17,021 nt of DNA from Thermoplasmata archaeon (GCA_021827885.1 JAKAUD010000005.1:1-17021), one strand, 5' to 3'; numbered from the stretch's first letter, positions 1-7,955 are shown. Notes: generated by a model from the letters alone, not told the origin. Program-made: numbers and translations.

Positions 1-2
1 TG

Positions 3-89
3 GACACAATCACCTCTACTCTATCCCTTCTTGAAAAGGAAGGAATAAAGCAAGTGAAGTGGTTGAAGCAGGAAGCCCACGTTCTTTAG
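3..89 (+). CDS. tnpB: C-terminal end of IS200/IS605-family TnpB (partial, runs off left edge)
   Basis: The third forward frame is open from the window edge to a TAG at 87-89. It encodes 28 residues ending in Lys-Gln-Glu-Ala-His-Val-Leu. TnpB proteins of IS605/IS1341-type elements often end in a Q-E-A-type tail whose last codons and stop lie inside the right-end hairpin, and that is the arrangement here: the TAG is in the hairpin loop. TnpB is an RNA-guided nuclease related to Cas12. The catalytic domain lies outside the window, so I cannot tell whether the gene is intact. The call rests on the tail plus the hairpin context. Confidence 0.55.
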   Translation, partial: DTITSTLSLLEKEGIKQVKWLKQEAHVL

Positions 90-106
90 ACGTGGGAGGA
101 TGTCAC
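72..106 (+). mobile_element. IS200/IS605-type right end, copy 1 (hairpin plus terminal GTCAC)
   Basis: This 35-base stretch is repeated exactly at 14837-14871. It contains a perfect 7-bp stem (CCCACGT at 76-82, ACGTGGG at 90-96) with a 7-base loop, then AGGATGTCAC. Identity between the copies stops after the final C, which marks the element boundary at 106. In this family the right end is also the 3' scaffold of the TnpB guide RNA (omega/reRNA), with the guide taken from the flanking DNA, here beginning at 107. The guide role is inferred from the family. Confidence 0.7.
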
Positions 107-263
107 ATTTTATTATTTCGACTATCACGCTTATATACAGCTTGATGAATATAAAAGTGGTTATGTTAACTGGTTAAAATGCGACTTCTTGACATCATCC
201 TGCATATAAGTAAATTAGAATCAATGTGTAAACTGCTTATAACCGCCATTGGTGATGAGTTAA

Positions 264-273
264 GTTTAAAATA
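264..273 (+). promoter_or_regulatory. TATA-like box of the surface-protein gene
   Basis: An AT-rich box (GTTTAAAATA) is centred about 25 bases before the ATG at 294. This is the archaeal TATA-to-start distance, so transcription probably begins at or next to the start codon (leaderless). There is no Shine-Dalgarno motif. The rest of 107-263 is AT-rich DNA with no gene I can support. Confidence 0.5.
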
Positions 274-293
274 TTACCAGTTTATATCTACTT

Positions 294-2543
294 ATGTCGA
301 AGAAATATTCGTCTAACATCAAACTTTTAACAGTACCCGTAATTTTTGTGGTGGTGTTGATGTTGCTTGTGTCGTTTGCCCCCCAGCAAAGTAATTTGCC
401 GCATTCATCTGCCAATGCTTCTCAGAGTAGCGCACAATATTCCTCAGTCCATCCTCTGACAAGCCCGCCGACATATTATGTTAACTTTACCGAGTCCGGG
501 TTCTCGAATTCCAGTGTTAATGTTGCCCAGGGATGGAATTGGTACATCTCTGGAGGATTAGGCTTTAATCAATCAACAGGAACAACGAATTCATTCCAGG
601 TTCAGAATGGGACATATTCATTTTCTGTTGGTTATTCTTCTGGTTCTTTCACATACTCAATGAATCCCTCAAGCGGAACTGTGTATGTCAATGGTAATAC
701 AAAGGGAATAACGATAGACATATCTTTTTCAAATACAACTGTTCCAACACTACCGCCCGCTCCCACTTATGATGCAAATTTTACGGTTACAAATCTTCCC
801 AGCATGATGCCAAATGTCACATGGATTTATTACGTGACAGTAAATGGTGAGGGCACAAAATCAGGGTATTCCGATACTCTATCAACATCTGGCACGAACA
901 TCAGTTTCACTGGATTGCAAGCGGGAAATTATGATTTCACTATCTTTAACACTCCGTTTGGAACATCCCTCTCTCCTAACAGCGGTTCTCTAACCATCAA
1001 CCAGAATACAACCGTGGATCTCCAGTTCACGCTACAGAAAGATTACAACGTGAGATTTGATTCTTCAGGATTGACCTCAACCCAATCCTTCAAAGTCTGT
1101 ATATACACAGGAAATCCATATAATCCCTATTTTTCGTCGCCTCTTGAAAGCAATACATCATATCCATCAATGAGTTATGTTGGATTCAATCTCCCATATG
1201 GAACGTATTATTTCACTGTTTCAGATTCCTCGAACGGTCTATCTCCAACTCCTTCATATGGAACTATTGCAGTTAATGGCAAAAATGTTGCAGTCAACAT
1301 TGTATTCTCAATACCGACTTCACAATCTTCCTATTCGGTAACTTTCAATGTCACAAACATTCCTTCGACACTTTCAAATTATAATTTTGAATTTGGTGTC
1401 GACATCTATAGCAATGGCTATCAGAATAATCAAAACTACGGATCAACTATTTCTTTCTCGGTCTTGAATGGAACTTATTCCTTTAATACCTATTTAATGA
1501 ACACACCCCTAACAATTTCAGCAGGGTTATCGCCAGGCAATGGACAATTTCTGGTTCAGGGGAAAAATGTTTTGATTAACCTGACGCTTCTTCCGCCTGA
1601 ACCTTTGTACAAAGTGAAATTTGTTGAGTCAGGAATTCCGTCTGGAAAGATTTTTGGAGCCGGTATCATTGGAAATGTAAATGAAACAACAGTCTCATCA
1701 ACTAGTAATTATGTAGGATTCACTCTTCCCAACGGTAGCTATAATTATAATATTCTCGGAGTCAATGGCATGGGTAATGATCCTTCTGGAGGCGAATTGA
1801 TTGTGAATGGTGGATCTGTCACGATTCCAGTCTCTTTCTACCCTGCGTACTACATGAATTTTACCCTGCCAAATCTTCCATCAAATATACCAAATACTGG
1901 ATTCGAATGGTGCTTGAAACTTGTGAATGATGTAAATGGAAATAGCCAAATGGAGCGCTCATACTCGAATAAAATTTCATTCTCCACAATGCAGAATGAC
2001 CCTTATTCATATTCCGCTGCCTCCTACGGATCATACACAATTTCTAACCCATCAGGCTCCGTGATTTTGAATGGCTCTAATGTGAATGTCAATATGAATA
2101 TTTCAACCCAGAAGTCTTATACAGCAATATTCACAGAAAAAGGGTTGAGCTCCGGAACTCAATGGGGAGTTGTAATAAATGACGGATTCGAATATTCACC
2201 CGGTGAGATTTATAAATTATCCTATTCCCCTAATCGAGTCAGTGCGCCCATGACATATACAAGCACCCTGGCCAACGGAACGTATTCATTGCAGGGTTTC
2301 GTGTGGACTTCAGGTCAAATGGTATTCACCTCGCCTTTCTCGGTGACGATCAATGGAAAGATCAGTAATAATACAGTTACCTTTACAAACTCGACATCCC
2401 CATCCGGTTCCAGTTCAAATTCAGGAGCTTTAGTTGACACTGCTGCTGGCATTGGCGCAGGAGTAGCCGTGGGAGTTGGTGCCTTATACGCGTATACGTA
2501 CTTCAGGAAGAGGCCACCTGCAGTGTCACCAAAAACCAATTAA
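294..2543 (+). CDS. Secreted, membrane-anchored surface protein with seven beta-type repeats
   Basis: The protein has 749 residues. Residues 1-10 are a basic start, about 11-29 a hydrophobic signal segment, and 30-59 a Ser/Gln-rich linker. Seven repeats of 80-95 residues then begin near residues 60, 158, 250, 346, 438, 518 and 608. Each opens with an aromatic-x-V-x-F strand and closes with an 'x-V-N-G-x-x-V-x-I-x-F' strand. A Ser/Asn-rich stretch precedes a glycine/alanine-rich membrane helix (about 717-737) and a short basic tail with R738-K739-R740, so the repeats should face outside. Asn-x-Ser/Thr sites are abundant, which suits a glycosylated cell-surface protein. Such repeats are typical of extracellular proteins, including thermopsin-like proteins, in Thermoplasmata. 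No protease active-site motif is visible, so I call it structural or adhesive rather than enzymatic. The partner is unknown. Confidence 0.8.
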   Translation: MSKKYSSNIKLLTVPVIFVVVLMLLVSFAPQQSNLPHSSANASQSSAQYSSVHPLTSPPTYYVNFTESGFSNSSVNVAQGWNWYISGGLGFNQSTGTTNSFQVQNGTYSFSVGYSSGSFTYSMNPSSGTVYVNGNTKGITIDISFSNTTVPTLPPAPTYDANFTVTNLPSMMPNVTWIYYVTVNGEGTKSGYSDTLSTSGTNISFTGLQAGNYDFTIFNTPFGTSLSPNSGSLTINQNTTVDLQFTLQKDYNVRFDSSGLTSTQSFKVCIYTGNPYNPYFSSPLESNTSYPSMSYVGFNLPYGTYYFTVSDSSNGLSPTPSYGTIAVNGKNVAVNIVFSIPTSQSSYSVTFNVTNIPSTLSNYNFEFGVDIYSNGYQNNQNYGSTISFSVLNGTYSFNTYLMNTPLTISAGLSPGNGQFLVQGKNVLINLTLLPPEPLYKVKFVESGIPSGKIFGAGIIGNVNETTVSSTSNYVGFTLPNGSYNYNILGVNGMGNDPSGGELIVNGGSVTIPVSFYPAYYMNFTLPNLPSNIPNTGFEWCLKLVNDVNGNSQMERSYSNKISFSTMQNDPYSYSAASYGSYTISNPSGSVILNGSNVNVNMNISTQKSYTAIFTEKGLSSGTQWGVVINDGFEYSPGEIYKLSYSPNRVSAPMTYTSTLANGTYSLQGFVWTSGQMVFTSPFSVTINGKISNNTVTFTNSTSPSGSSSNSGALVDTAAGIGAGVAVGVGALYAYTYFRKRPPAVSPKTN

Positions 2544-2544
2544 A

Positions 2545-2587
2545 TTTTTTACAAATTTTTATTTATTTTATTTTTTGTATTTTTTTG
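2545..2587 (+). terminator. T-rich transcription terminator
   Basis: Several T-runs of 5-7 bases follow directly after the TAA stop of the surface-protein gene. Archaeal RNA polymerase terminates on such T-tracts without needing a hairpin. It separates this gene from the next one, which has its own TATA-like box. Confidence 0.6.
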
Positions 2588-2645
2588 TGATTAAGCTTTG
2601 TTTATAAAAGAACAGAGTTCCGCCGCTCCAAAAAGCCATTGATAA

Positions 2646-2656
2646 CAAAATATATG
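2646..2656 (+). promoter_or_regulatory. TATA-like box of the MaoC-like gene
   Basis: The sequence CAAAATATATG is centred about 29 bases upstream of the GTG at 2680 and about 38 upstream of the ATG at 2689. The expected transcription start is close to 2678-2680, which favours a leaderless message starting at the GTG or a very short leader before the ATG. Confidence 0.45.
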
Positions 2657-2679
2657 TTCAACGCATAGTTTCATGCTTA

Positions 2680-3120
2680 GTGGAAAAAATGAAAGGGGAG
2701 ATAATTAGAACTGATGGGCGTACAATTACTGAAACGGATCTGGTGTTTTTTTCGTATTTCAGCGGCGACTGGACATTCCTGCATACAGATGCCGTGCTTG
2801 CTGAAAAAAGTTCATTCAAATCCAGAATAACGCACGGCTACCTGACCCTTTCCGTGTCACTTGGGCTTGTTGTGAGGAAAACAGGCATCGATTCCGAGAG
2901 GTTTGTGGCATTGAGAAGTATAAGAAATGTTTCCTTCTTTCTTCCCGTAAGGATAGGCGATACCCTTCACGTTGATTTCACTGTGGAGAGGGTTGAGAAG
3001 GAAGGCAACAGGATTGAGGCGATAATTATAGGAAAAACTATTAACCAGAGAAAAGAAGTGGTAATGTCGTTTGAAACAATTCACCTGGAAAATAAACCGG
3101 CAGGAGACTCAGCCAAATAG
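2680..3120 (+). CDS. MaoC-like (R)-specific enoyl-CoA hydratase
   Basis: The protein has 146 residues with a single hot-dog domain of the MaoC family. The hydratase-2 signature is clear: S28-G29-D30, then H35 five residues on, and the downstream I50-T51-H52-G53 block. D30 and H35 correspond to the catalytic Asp/His pair that adds water across trans-2-enoyl-CoA. The length fits the small single-domain members. The GTG at 2680 sits where a leaderless start is expected; an ATG three codons later (2689) is the alternative, giving 143 residues. It ends in TAG only 14 bases from the convergent acyl-CoA dehydrogenase gene, and the neighbouring genes are also acyl-CoA enzymes. The exact substrate (short-chain enoyl-CoA or a specialised acid) cannot be read from the sequence. 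Confidence 0.8.
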   Translation: MEKMKGEIIRTDGRTITETDLVFFSYFSGDWTFLHTDAVLAEKSSFKSRITHGYLTLSVSLGLVVRKTGIDSERFVALRSIRNVSFFLPVRIGDTLHVDFTVERVEKEGNRIEAIIIGKTINQRKEVVMSFETIHLENKPAGDSAK

Positions 3121-3134
3121 GATGAATCGAAACT

Positions 3135-4286
3135 CTAAGGTGAGTAATCCCGCCCGAACAATTTCCTGGCTATTATGAGCTTCTGTATGTCAGGGGTTCC
3201 ATCACCAATTAGGAAGCCTCGTGCACCCCTGAATCTCCTCTCCAGCGCTGATGTCTTCACATAACCAAGGGCACCAAAGGTCTGCATGGCATGGCTTACT
3301 GCCTCGAATGCCACCTCGCACCCGTGCCACTTGACCGAAGCGCATTCTGCGCTGTTATCCATCCCACTATCCTGCATTGCAAGAGCCTTATACGCAAGCA
3401 ACCTGACCGATTCCAGCCTTGACCAATCCTCTGCGAGCCTGAATGAAACTGCCTGGTGTTTTGAGATTGGCTCGCCGAATGTTTTTCTTGTTTTTGCATA
3501 TTCTATGGCATCGGAAAGGCTTGCTTCTGCCATTCCTATTGTGTAAAGACCAACATGCACCCTCTGGGTGTTGAGAATCCTCATCAGTGTCTGGAAACCA
3601 CCATTTTCCTTTCCAGCTAAGTTTCCCTTAGGAACCGATACATCATTCAACCTTATTCCTCCGAAGTCACCCTTGAATACTGATGCCATGCTTTCCATAT
3701 CATATGGCTCAACACCATTCTCCTTAGCATCGACGGCCAGCAGGCTGATTCCCCTGTGCCTCTGGTTCCAGTCCAGTTGCATTGTCCTCACAGAAAGTAT
3801 GTGAAGATCCGCTATTCCCGGGCTGCTTACAAATGATTTCTCCCCGTTGACCTTGTAGACATTTCCATCCTGTGTGGCGGTTGTGCTGATGGATGCAGAA
3901 TCTGAACCCTGGCCCGGTTCCGTAAAGCCGCCACATATCACCAGATCCCCTTTCAGGTATCTGTCAAGATAACGTTCCCTGGTATCCTGATCACTGATCA
4001 ACGCGAGAAGCTTTGCAAAGTGCATGGTGAGGAATGCCGGCACAGGAACCTCATACTTGCCCATCACTTCCGAAATAAGCCCGAGCGTCAATTCATCAAT
4101 GGCATTGCCCCCTGATGCAATCACTGTGCCAAGAACTAGTTCCGACAGATCCTTCATCAGTTTTCTCGGAAAAATCCTGTCCTTAATCCATCCATCATAC
4201 GCAGGGGAAACGTTCCTCCTGCAATATTCCTCCAGCATCCCTGTGATAATTTTCTGTTCATCGCTTAATTCCCCATCAATTTTCAT
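3135..4286 (-). CDS. Acyl-CoA dehydrogenase
   Basis: This 383-residue FAD enzyme would introduce the alpha-beta double bond into acyl-CoA. Domains run in the usual order: N-terminal helices (about 1-115), the beta domain with the substrate/FAD signature F121-T122-E123-P124 and G127-S128-D129, then the C-terminal helical domain containing the 'Q-T-F-G-A-L-G-Y' FAD/dimer motif. Its length is normal for the family. The position of the usual catalytic Glu in MCAD-type enzymes (Y-E-G-T) is G361-D362-G363-T364 here, so the base is Asp or lies elsewhere. It starts 16 bases after the stop of the HAD-ECH fusion gene, behind a strong Shine-Dalgarno motif, so the two should be co-transcribed. Electron acceptor genes (ETF) are not in view. 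Confidence 0.88.
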   Translation of the reverse strand: MKIDGELSDEQKIITGMLEEYCRRNVSPAYDGWIKDRIFPRKLMKDLSELVLGTVIASGGNAIDELTLGLISEVMGKYEVPVPAFLTMHFAKLLALISDQDTRERYLDRYLKGDLVICGGFTEPGQGSDSASISTTATQDGNVYKVNGEKSFVSSPGIADLHILSVRTMQLDWNQRHRGISLLAVDAKENGVEPYDMESMASVFKGDFGGIRLNDVSVPKGNLAGKENGGFQTLMRILNTQRVHVGLYTIGMAEASLSDAIEYAKTRKTFGEPISKHQAVSFRLAEDWSRLESVRLLAYKALAMQDSGMDNSAECASVKWHGCEVAFEAVSHAMQTFGALGYVKTSALERRFRGARGFLIGDGTPDIQKLIIARKLFGRDYSP

Positions 4287-4295
4287 TGCTTAATC

Positions 4296-4303
4296 AACCT
4301 CCT
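4296..4303 (-). promoter_or_regulatory. Shine-Dalgarno site of the acyl-CoA dehydrogenase gene
   Basis: AGGAGGTT on the minus strand lies 9 bases before the ATG at 4286. It touches the TGA of the upstream fusion gene (4303-4305). It supports this start codon and internal translation initiation within a two-gene operon. Confidence 0.75.
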
Positions 4304-6270
4304 CATTTTCCAGTCCATGCTGGTTTTCTCTTATGGATAAATGCATCCTGGCCTTCAGCAAAATCCTTTGTTTGTGAAAGGCGGGCCAGCGCATCTGTGC
4401 CGAGAGAAACATTTGGTGAAAATACTGATCTAACCGAATTCATTGCAGCCTTTATCTCCCTTATGGATAGGGGAGACATCTTTGAAATCTTCCCGGCGAA
4501 TTCAGCGGCAACAATAAAAAGCTGTTCAGCGGGAACTGCCACGTCAACAATGCCAATTTCCATCGCATCCTTTGCGGGAATCCATTCTCCTGTTAGTGCA
4601 TATCTGGCCAATTTCCTGCTGATAAGTGCCATTCCCAATGTTGTGCCGATGGGAGGAATGGCGCCTATAAGCCCTTCCGGAAGTGAAAACACTGCATCTT
4701 CTGCCGCAATGACAATGTCAAACATCATGTTGAGTTCGCATCCTCCTCCGAAAGCAAACCCGTTCACTGCAGAAATTATTGGCTTGGGATACCGCTCCAA
4801 CAGTTCCATAAGAGGAGTGGCATAGTTCCTGACCCAGCTGTCAACATCCTGCTTGCTCTTCCAACCCTTCATCATCTCAATGTCGTCTCCCGCACAGAAT
4901 GCCCTGCCTTTGGCGTTTATTATGATTGATCTGATTGCATCATCCTCCCCTGCACTCTCCAGTGCCAACCTGATGCCTTCCCATTCATCCTCATTGAGGG
5001 CATTGAGTTTTTCAGGCCTGTTCAACGTTATAACCGCATAATTTTGCTGTTTCCTGAAGATAACTGAACCGAAATTTGTCGTTTCAGCATCCCATTTCCT
5101 GAATCCTTTGCCATTCTCCATCCCAAGTTTTCCATCCTCTACCATTTCCAGAAGAAGGCTATTAGGTTCGTATCGGGAGAGGCCGGTTGTAGCGTGCAAA
5201 TGCTTCAGCATATCAACAACATTGTTGATTCCAAACCTGTCAGCCATCGCAAGAGGCCCCTCTGGCCAGTTCATGGCCTTTATCATTGATTTTTCAATGT
5301 CCTCTGCCGTAGCCACCTCATTCTTCAGGATCCATGCTGCCTCGTTGATGGCAGTTGACAGCAATCTCAGCGGATTAACTGAATACATTTCCTGTGTTGG
5401 AATCACCATGTGCCTGTAATAACCTCCTCCAGCTGGATAACTGTAGAATCCTTCACCAGCTTTTATCCCTATCTTCCCAGACTTTACCTTGCCTTCAAGA
5501 ATTTTTGATGAAGCGGTATCAAAACCCCGATCTCTCAATTCACGGTTAGCATTAAAAACAATATCAATTCCCACGAAATCAAGTAGCTCGAAGATCCCCA
5601 TAGGAAAGTTAAGCCTGAACCTGACCATGGAATCCATGTCTTCAATGCTGCTGCCCTCTTCGTGCATTGCAAGTGCCTCTGTAATAATCCTGTCGTTTAT
5701 CCTGTTTATCAGGAATCCGGCCACGTCCTTCTTTACCACGACAAAATCCTTTTTCAGCCTCGTGGCAAGACCCTTTATCTCATTCAATGTGGATTCCTGC
5801 GTGTTATTGCCCATTATGATCTCCACTATGGGCATTATTATGGGAGGATTTGAAAAATGAAGCCCTATGAATGATTCGGGACGTCCGCTCACAGATGCCA
5901 GTTCAGATATGGGAATCGTGGATGTATTGGATGATATGATGCACCCCGGCTTGAGAATGTGGGAAAGATCCTTGAGAAGCCCTGCCTTTACCGTAAAGTC
6001 CTCCTTTACTGCCTCAATAATGCAATCCACCTGTGAAAGATCATTAAGATCAATACTGGTTCTTATTCGTGAAGCTACCTTTTCTGCACTTTCACTTATC
6101 AATTTCTTCCTGGCAAGGCTGTCCAAACTCCATGATATCTTTTTCCTTGCTGCCATAAGGAATTCGTCGCTGATATCCACAAGGCAAACCTCAAGGCCCG
6201 ATATTGCGCAGACCTCAGCTATACCGTGTCCCATTGTTCCTGCTCCAATAACCCCTACACTATTTATCAT
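4303..6270 (-). CDS. 3-hydroxyacyl-CoA dehydrogenase / enoyl-CoA hydratase fusion
   Basis: The protein has 655 residues. Residues 1-185 form an NAD-binding Rossmann domain with G9-A10-G11-T12-M13-G14, the S114-N115-T116-S117 loop, and the catalytic pair H138/E150. Two helical HAD C-terminal domains follow to about residue 390. The remainder (about 400-655) is a crotonase domain with an oxyanion-hole motif (A-F-C-A-G-D-D) and both hydratase glutamates, E512 and E532, spaced 20 apart as in enoyl-CoA hydratase. Both halves therefore look active. The order (dehydrogenase first) is the archaeal/Cupriavidus-like arrangement, opposite to bacterial FadB. The enzyme would convert enoyl-CoA to 3-oxoacyl-CoA or run the reverse. 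An AAGGAGAG motif lies 5 bases before the ATG, so this message has a leader, unlike several neighbours. It is the first gene of an operon with the acyl-CoA dehydrogenase gene. Confidence 0.92.
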   Translation of the reverse strand: MINSVGVIGAGTMGHGIAEVCAISGLEVCLVDISDEFLMAARKKISWSLDSLARKKLISESAEKVASRIRTSIDLNDLSQVDCIIEAVKEDFTVKAGLLKDLSHILKPGCIISSNTSTIPISELASVSGRPESFIGLHFSNPPIIMPIVEIIMGNNTQESTLNEIKGLATRLKKDFVVVKKDVAGFLINRINDRIITEALAMHEEGSSIEDMDSMVRFRLNFPMGIFELLDFVGIDIVFNANRELRDRGFDTASSKILEGKVKSGKIGIKAGEGFYSYPAGGGYYRHMVIPTQEMYSVNPLRLLSTAINEAAWILKNEVATAEDIEKSMIKAMNWPEGPLAMADRFGINNVVDMLKHLHATTGLSRYEPNSLLLEMVEDGKLGMENGKGFRKWDAETTNFGSVIFRKQQNYAVITLNRPEKLNALNEDEWEGIRLALESAGEDDAIRSIIINAKGRAFCAGDDIEMMKGWKSKQDVDSWVRNYATPLMELLERYPKPIISAVNGFAFGGGCELNMMFDIVIAAEDAVFSLPEGLIGAIPPIGTTLGMALISRKLARYALTGEWIPAKDAMEIGIVDVAVPAEQLFIVAAEFAGKISKMSPLSIREIKAAMNSVRSVFSPNVSLGTDALARLSQTKDFAEGQDAFIHKRKPAWTGK

Positions 6271-6586
6271 GATTCTCTCCTTTTAGTTATCCATGCCACC
6301 TTTATCGTTTTTCCTTATGTCATCTCCATGTCACTGTAGGTTTCTAATGGCTCTAACCACGACAAAATCATTATGAATTCTTGCGATTTTAGGTATACAT
6401 GGAGCTGATAGATTGTCGAACCTGTTATTCTGTTCTTCGGGACATCCTCTTTGCTGATTGATTAGTACTCCAATTATTTCTTCATCTTTTTACGGTATTT
6501 CCGAGTTTTGAAATGAAAGCACATGGCTTTGGTTAAGGAATGCTGCAGTGTTCATTGTAGATATTCATTCTAAAATATTGATTGAA
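6271..6586. other. Intergenic stretch between the fusion gene and the tRNA, no gene seen
   Basis: No open frame of believable composition and no RNA structure that I recognise. The part next to 6270 carries the AAGGAGAG ribosome site and presumably the fusion gene promoter. The only weak TATA candidate on the minus strand is around 6300-6310 (CGATAAA). Confidence 0.4.
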
Positions 6587-6660
6587 CGGGCTCGCCGGGA
6601 TTTGAACCCGGGTCCTCGGCTTCGAAGGCCAACAGGATATCCTAACTACCCCACAAGCCC
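6587..6660 (-). tRNA. tRNA-Arg (anticodon TCG)
   Basis: The minus strand folds into a complete cloverleaf: a 7-bp acceptor stem (GGGCTTG with CGAGCCC, one G-T pair), a D-arm with A14, G18-G19 and A20, anticodon stem TTGGC/GCCGA around the 7-base loop CTTCGAA, a 4-base variable loop, and a T-arm CCGGG-TTCAAAT-CCCGG. Loop positions 34-36 read TCG, so it decodes CGA (arginine); A20 agrees with arginine identity. The discriminator base is G and no CCA is encoded, as is common in archaea. There is no intron. The gene lies 30 bases downstream of the kinase stop codon on the same strand. Confidence 0.93.
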
Positions 6661-6690
6661 AAATCTGTATCCTTAGAATGATAATTAAGG

Positions 6691-7905
6691 TTAGTCTGAA
6701 CTGACAATTCTTATGATTTGCTTTGGACCAATATCCTGCTTATAGCCAAGCGCAATTATATCGCCAACATAAACCTCAGTCGCCTGTCCTCTCAGAATTA
6801 CGTTATATGACCTCCCCTCGTCCCCGGATATAGCCGTCCCATTTTTACTTCCAAGATCCTTTGCAAATATCCTTCCGCTATCATCTTTTTTCAATAAGAT
6901 ATGATGCCTGGAAACAAATGGATTATCTATGGAGACCTTGTTCTTTTCCACTTCCCCACAGGTTGACTTATTGCAATCGTGATTACGTCCAATGCCAATA
7001 GCCCCATTGATTGGGTATAAGTCATCGTTAATTTTTAGGAATATGCCGTTTTCGTTTACATCGTTTCGTGAAGTTGGTTTATTCCTTAATTCTTCAACCA
7101 ATTCAAGAAGAGCCTCCTGAACACTTCCTATATCACCGATTCTCTTATCAGGGTCCTTCTCTGTGCATGACAAAATGATTTTCCTTGCAGTTGCGTTAAG
7201 AACCTTCCTCGAAACGTATTCATGGAGCTGATTCGTATCCTCAACCGGAATCTGTCCAGTCAGGATGAATAAATAACACATTCCAACAGAATAGATGTCT
7301 GAACGCGTGGAACTCTCACCATTCTCAAATTGCTCAGGTGCAGAGAATATCGGCGTTCCGATCTTGCTTCCCTTGAGCCTGATGACCTGGTCTTTCGATT
7401 GAAGTATTTCTGCTGAACTGAAATCTATTATTACAGGAGTACCTCCGTCCATCATTATGTTTTTGGGATTAAGATCCCTGTGGATAATCTTGAAATCGTG
7501 GAGGTATTTTACCCCATCACATACCTCCACCATTATCCTTGTACCCTCGATTAAATCTGGTGGATTGTTAAGGCAGAGGTCCATCAAGCTTGGCCCCGAT
7601 ATCTTTTCCATCACGTAATAATACATGTTGTCATCAGGACTCTCATCCATGAATGAAACAATATTTCTATTTACTATCCGCTTGAGTATTTTAGCCTCCT
7701 TTTTCAGCAATTCACTTCTGTTATCATCGGCATTTTTACCTTCATAAATGGACTGCTTTATTATGACTTTCTGCCCTGACTTGCTTGTTCCGTCATAAAT
7801 AATACCCATTCCACCGTGGGCTATTACATCGTTTGCCAGGTAGCTGTCCTTATACCCGCTAAGGAAGAACCTGGTATGTCCATTGAGATGTTTATCATTG
7901 TCCAA
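6691..7905 (-). CDS. Hanks-type Ser/Thr protein kinase with C-terminal FHA domain
   Basis: The protein has 404 residues. The kinase domain (about 20-275) shows the glycine loop G31-G32-M33-G34, the ATP lysine K50, the alpha-C glutamate E70, H142-R143-D144 with N149, the metal aspartate D161, and A189-P190-E191. The motif after D161 is D-F-S rather than D-F-G. The C-terminal part (about 284-404) is an FHA domain with G306-R307-N308, S332-R333-H334-H335 and K354-N355-G356-T357, which binds phosphothreonine peptides. No membrane helix is visible, so it should be cytosolic. The only reasonable start in frame is a TTG with no good Shine-Dalgarno; a TATA-like box lies upstream. The next gene upstream encodes a STAND/TPR protein, a likely partner or substrate. 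The FHA domain may bind the autophosphorylated kinase. Confidence 0.92.
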   Translation of the reverse strand: MDNDKHLNGHTRFFLSGYKDSYLANDVIAHGGMGIIYDGTSKSGQKVIIKQSIYEGKNADDNRSELLKKEAKILKRIVNRNIVSFMDESPDDNMYYYVMEKISGPSLMDLCLNNPPDLIEGTRIMVEVCDGVKYLHDFKIIHRDLNPKNIMMDGGTPVIIDFSSAEILQSKDQVIRLKGSKIGTPIFSAPEQFENGESSTRSDIYSVGMCYLFILTGQIPVEDTNQLHEYVSRKVLNATARKIILSCTEKDPDKRIGDIGSVQEALLELVEELRNKPTSRNDVNENGIFLKINDDLYPINGAIGIGRNHDCNKSTCGEVEKNKVSIDNPFVSRHHILLKKDDSGRIFAKDLGSKNGTAISGDEGRSYNVILRGQATEVYVGDIIALGYKQDIGPKQIIRIVSSD

Positions 7906-7943
7906 GGAATATTTGCACCGTTCGGTTTCATAAAACGGCGTGC

Positions 7944-7955
7944 GTATTTAATTAT
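7944..7955 (-). promoter_or_regulatory. TATA-like box of the kinase gene
   Basis: ATAATTAAATAC on the minus strand lies about 45 bases upstream of the TTG at 7905, which would give a leader of about 15-20 bases. It suggests the kinase is transcribed on its own, not only by read-through from the STAND/TPR gene 239 bases upstream. Confidence 0.4.

Noticed and set aside
252..280. C/D-box small RNA (GTGATGA box)
   Set aside because: A C-box-like heptamer is present but no D box (CTGA) at a suitable distance, and the stretch is explained as promoter DNA.
4286..6286. Long plus-strand frames opposite the HAD-ECH fusion
   Set aside because: They are antisense shadows of a gene with all its catalytic residues intact and show no motifs of their own.
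6587..6660. tRNA-Glu (TTC) instead of tRNA-Arg
   Set aside because: Reading TTC as the anticodon would break the 5-bp stem TTGGC/GCCGA and the 7-base loop; the fold fixes TCG at positions 34-36.
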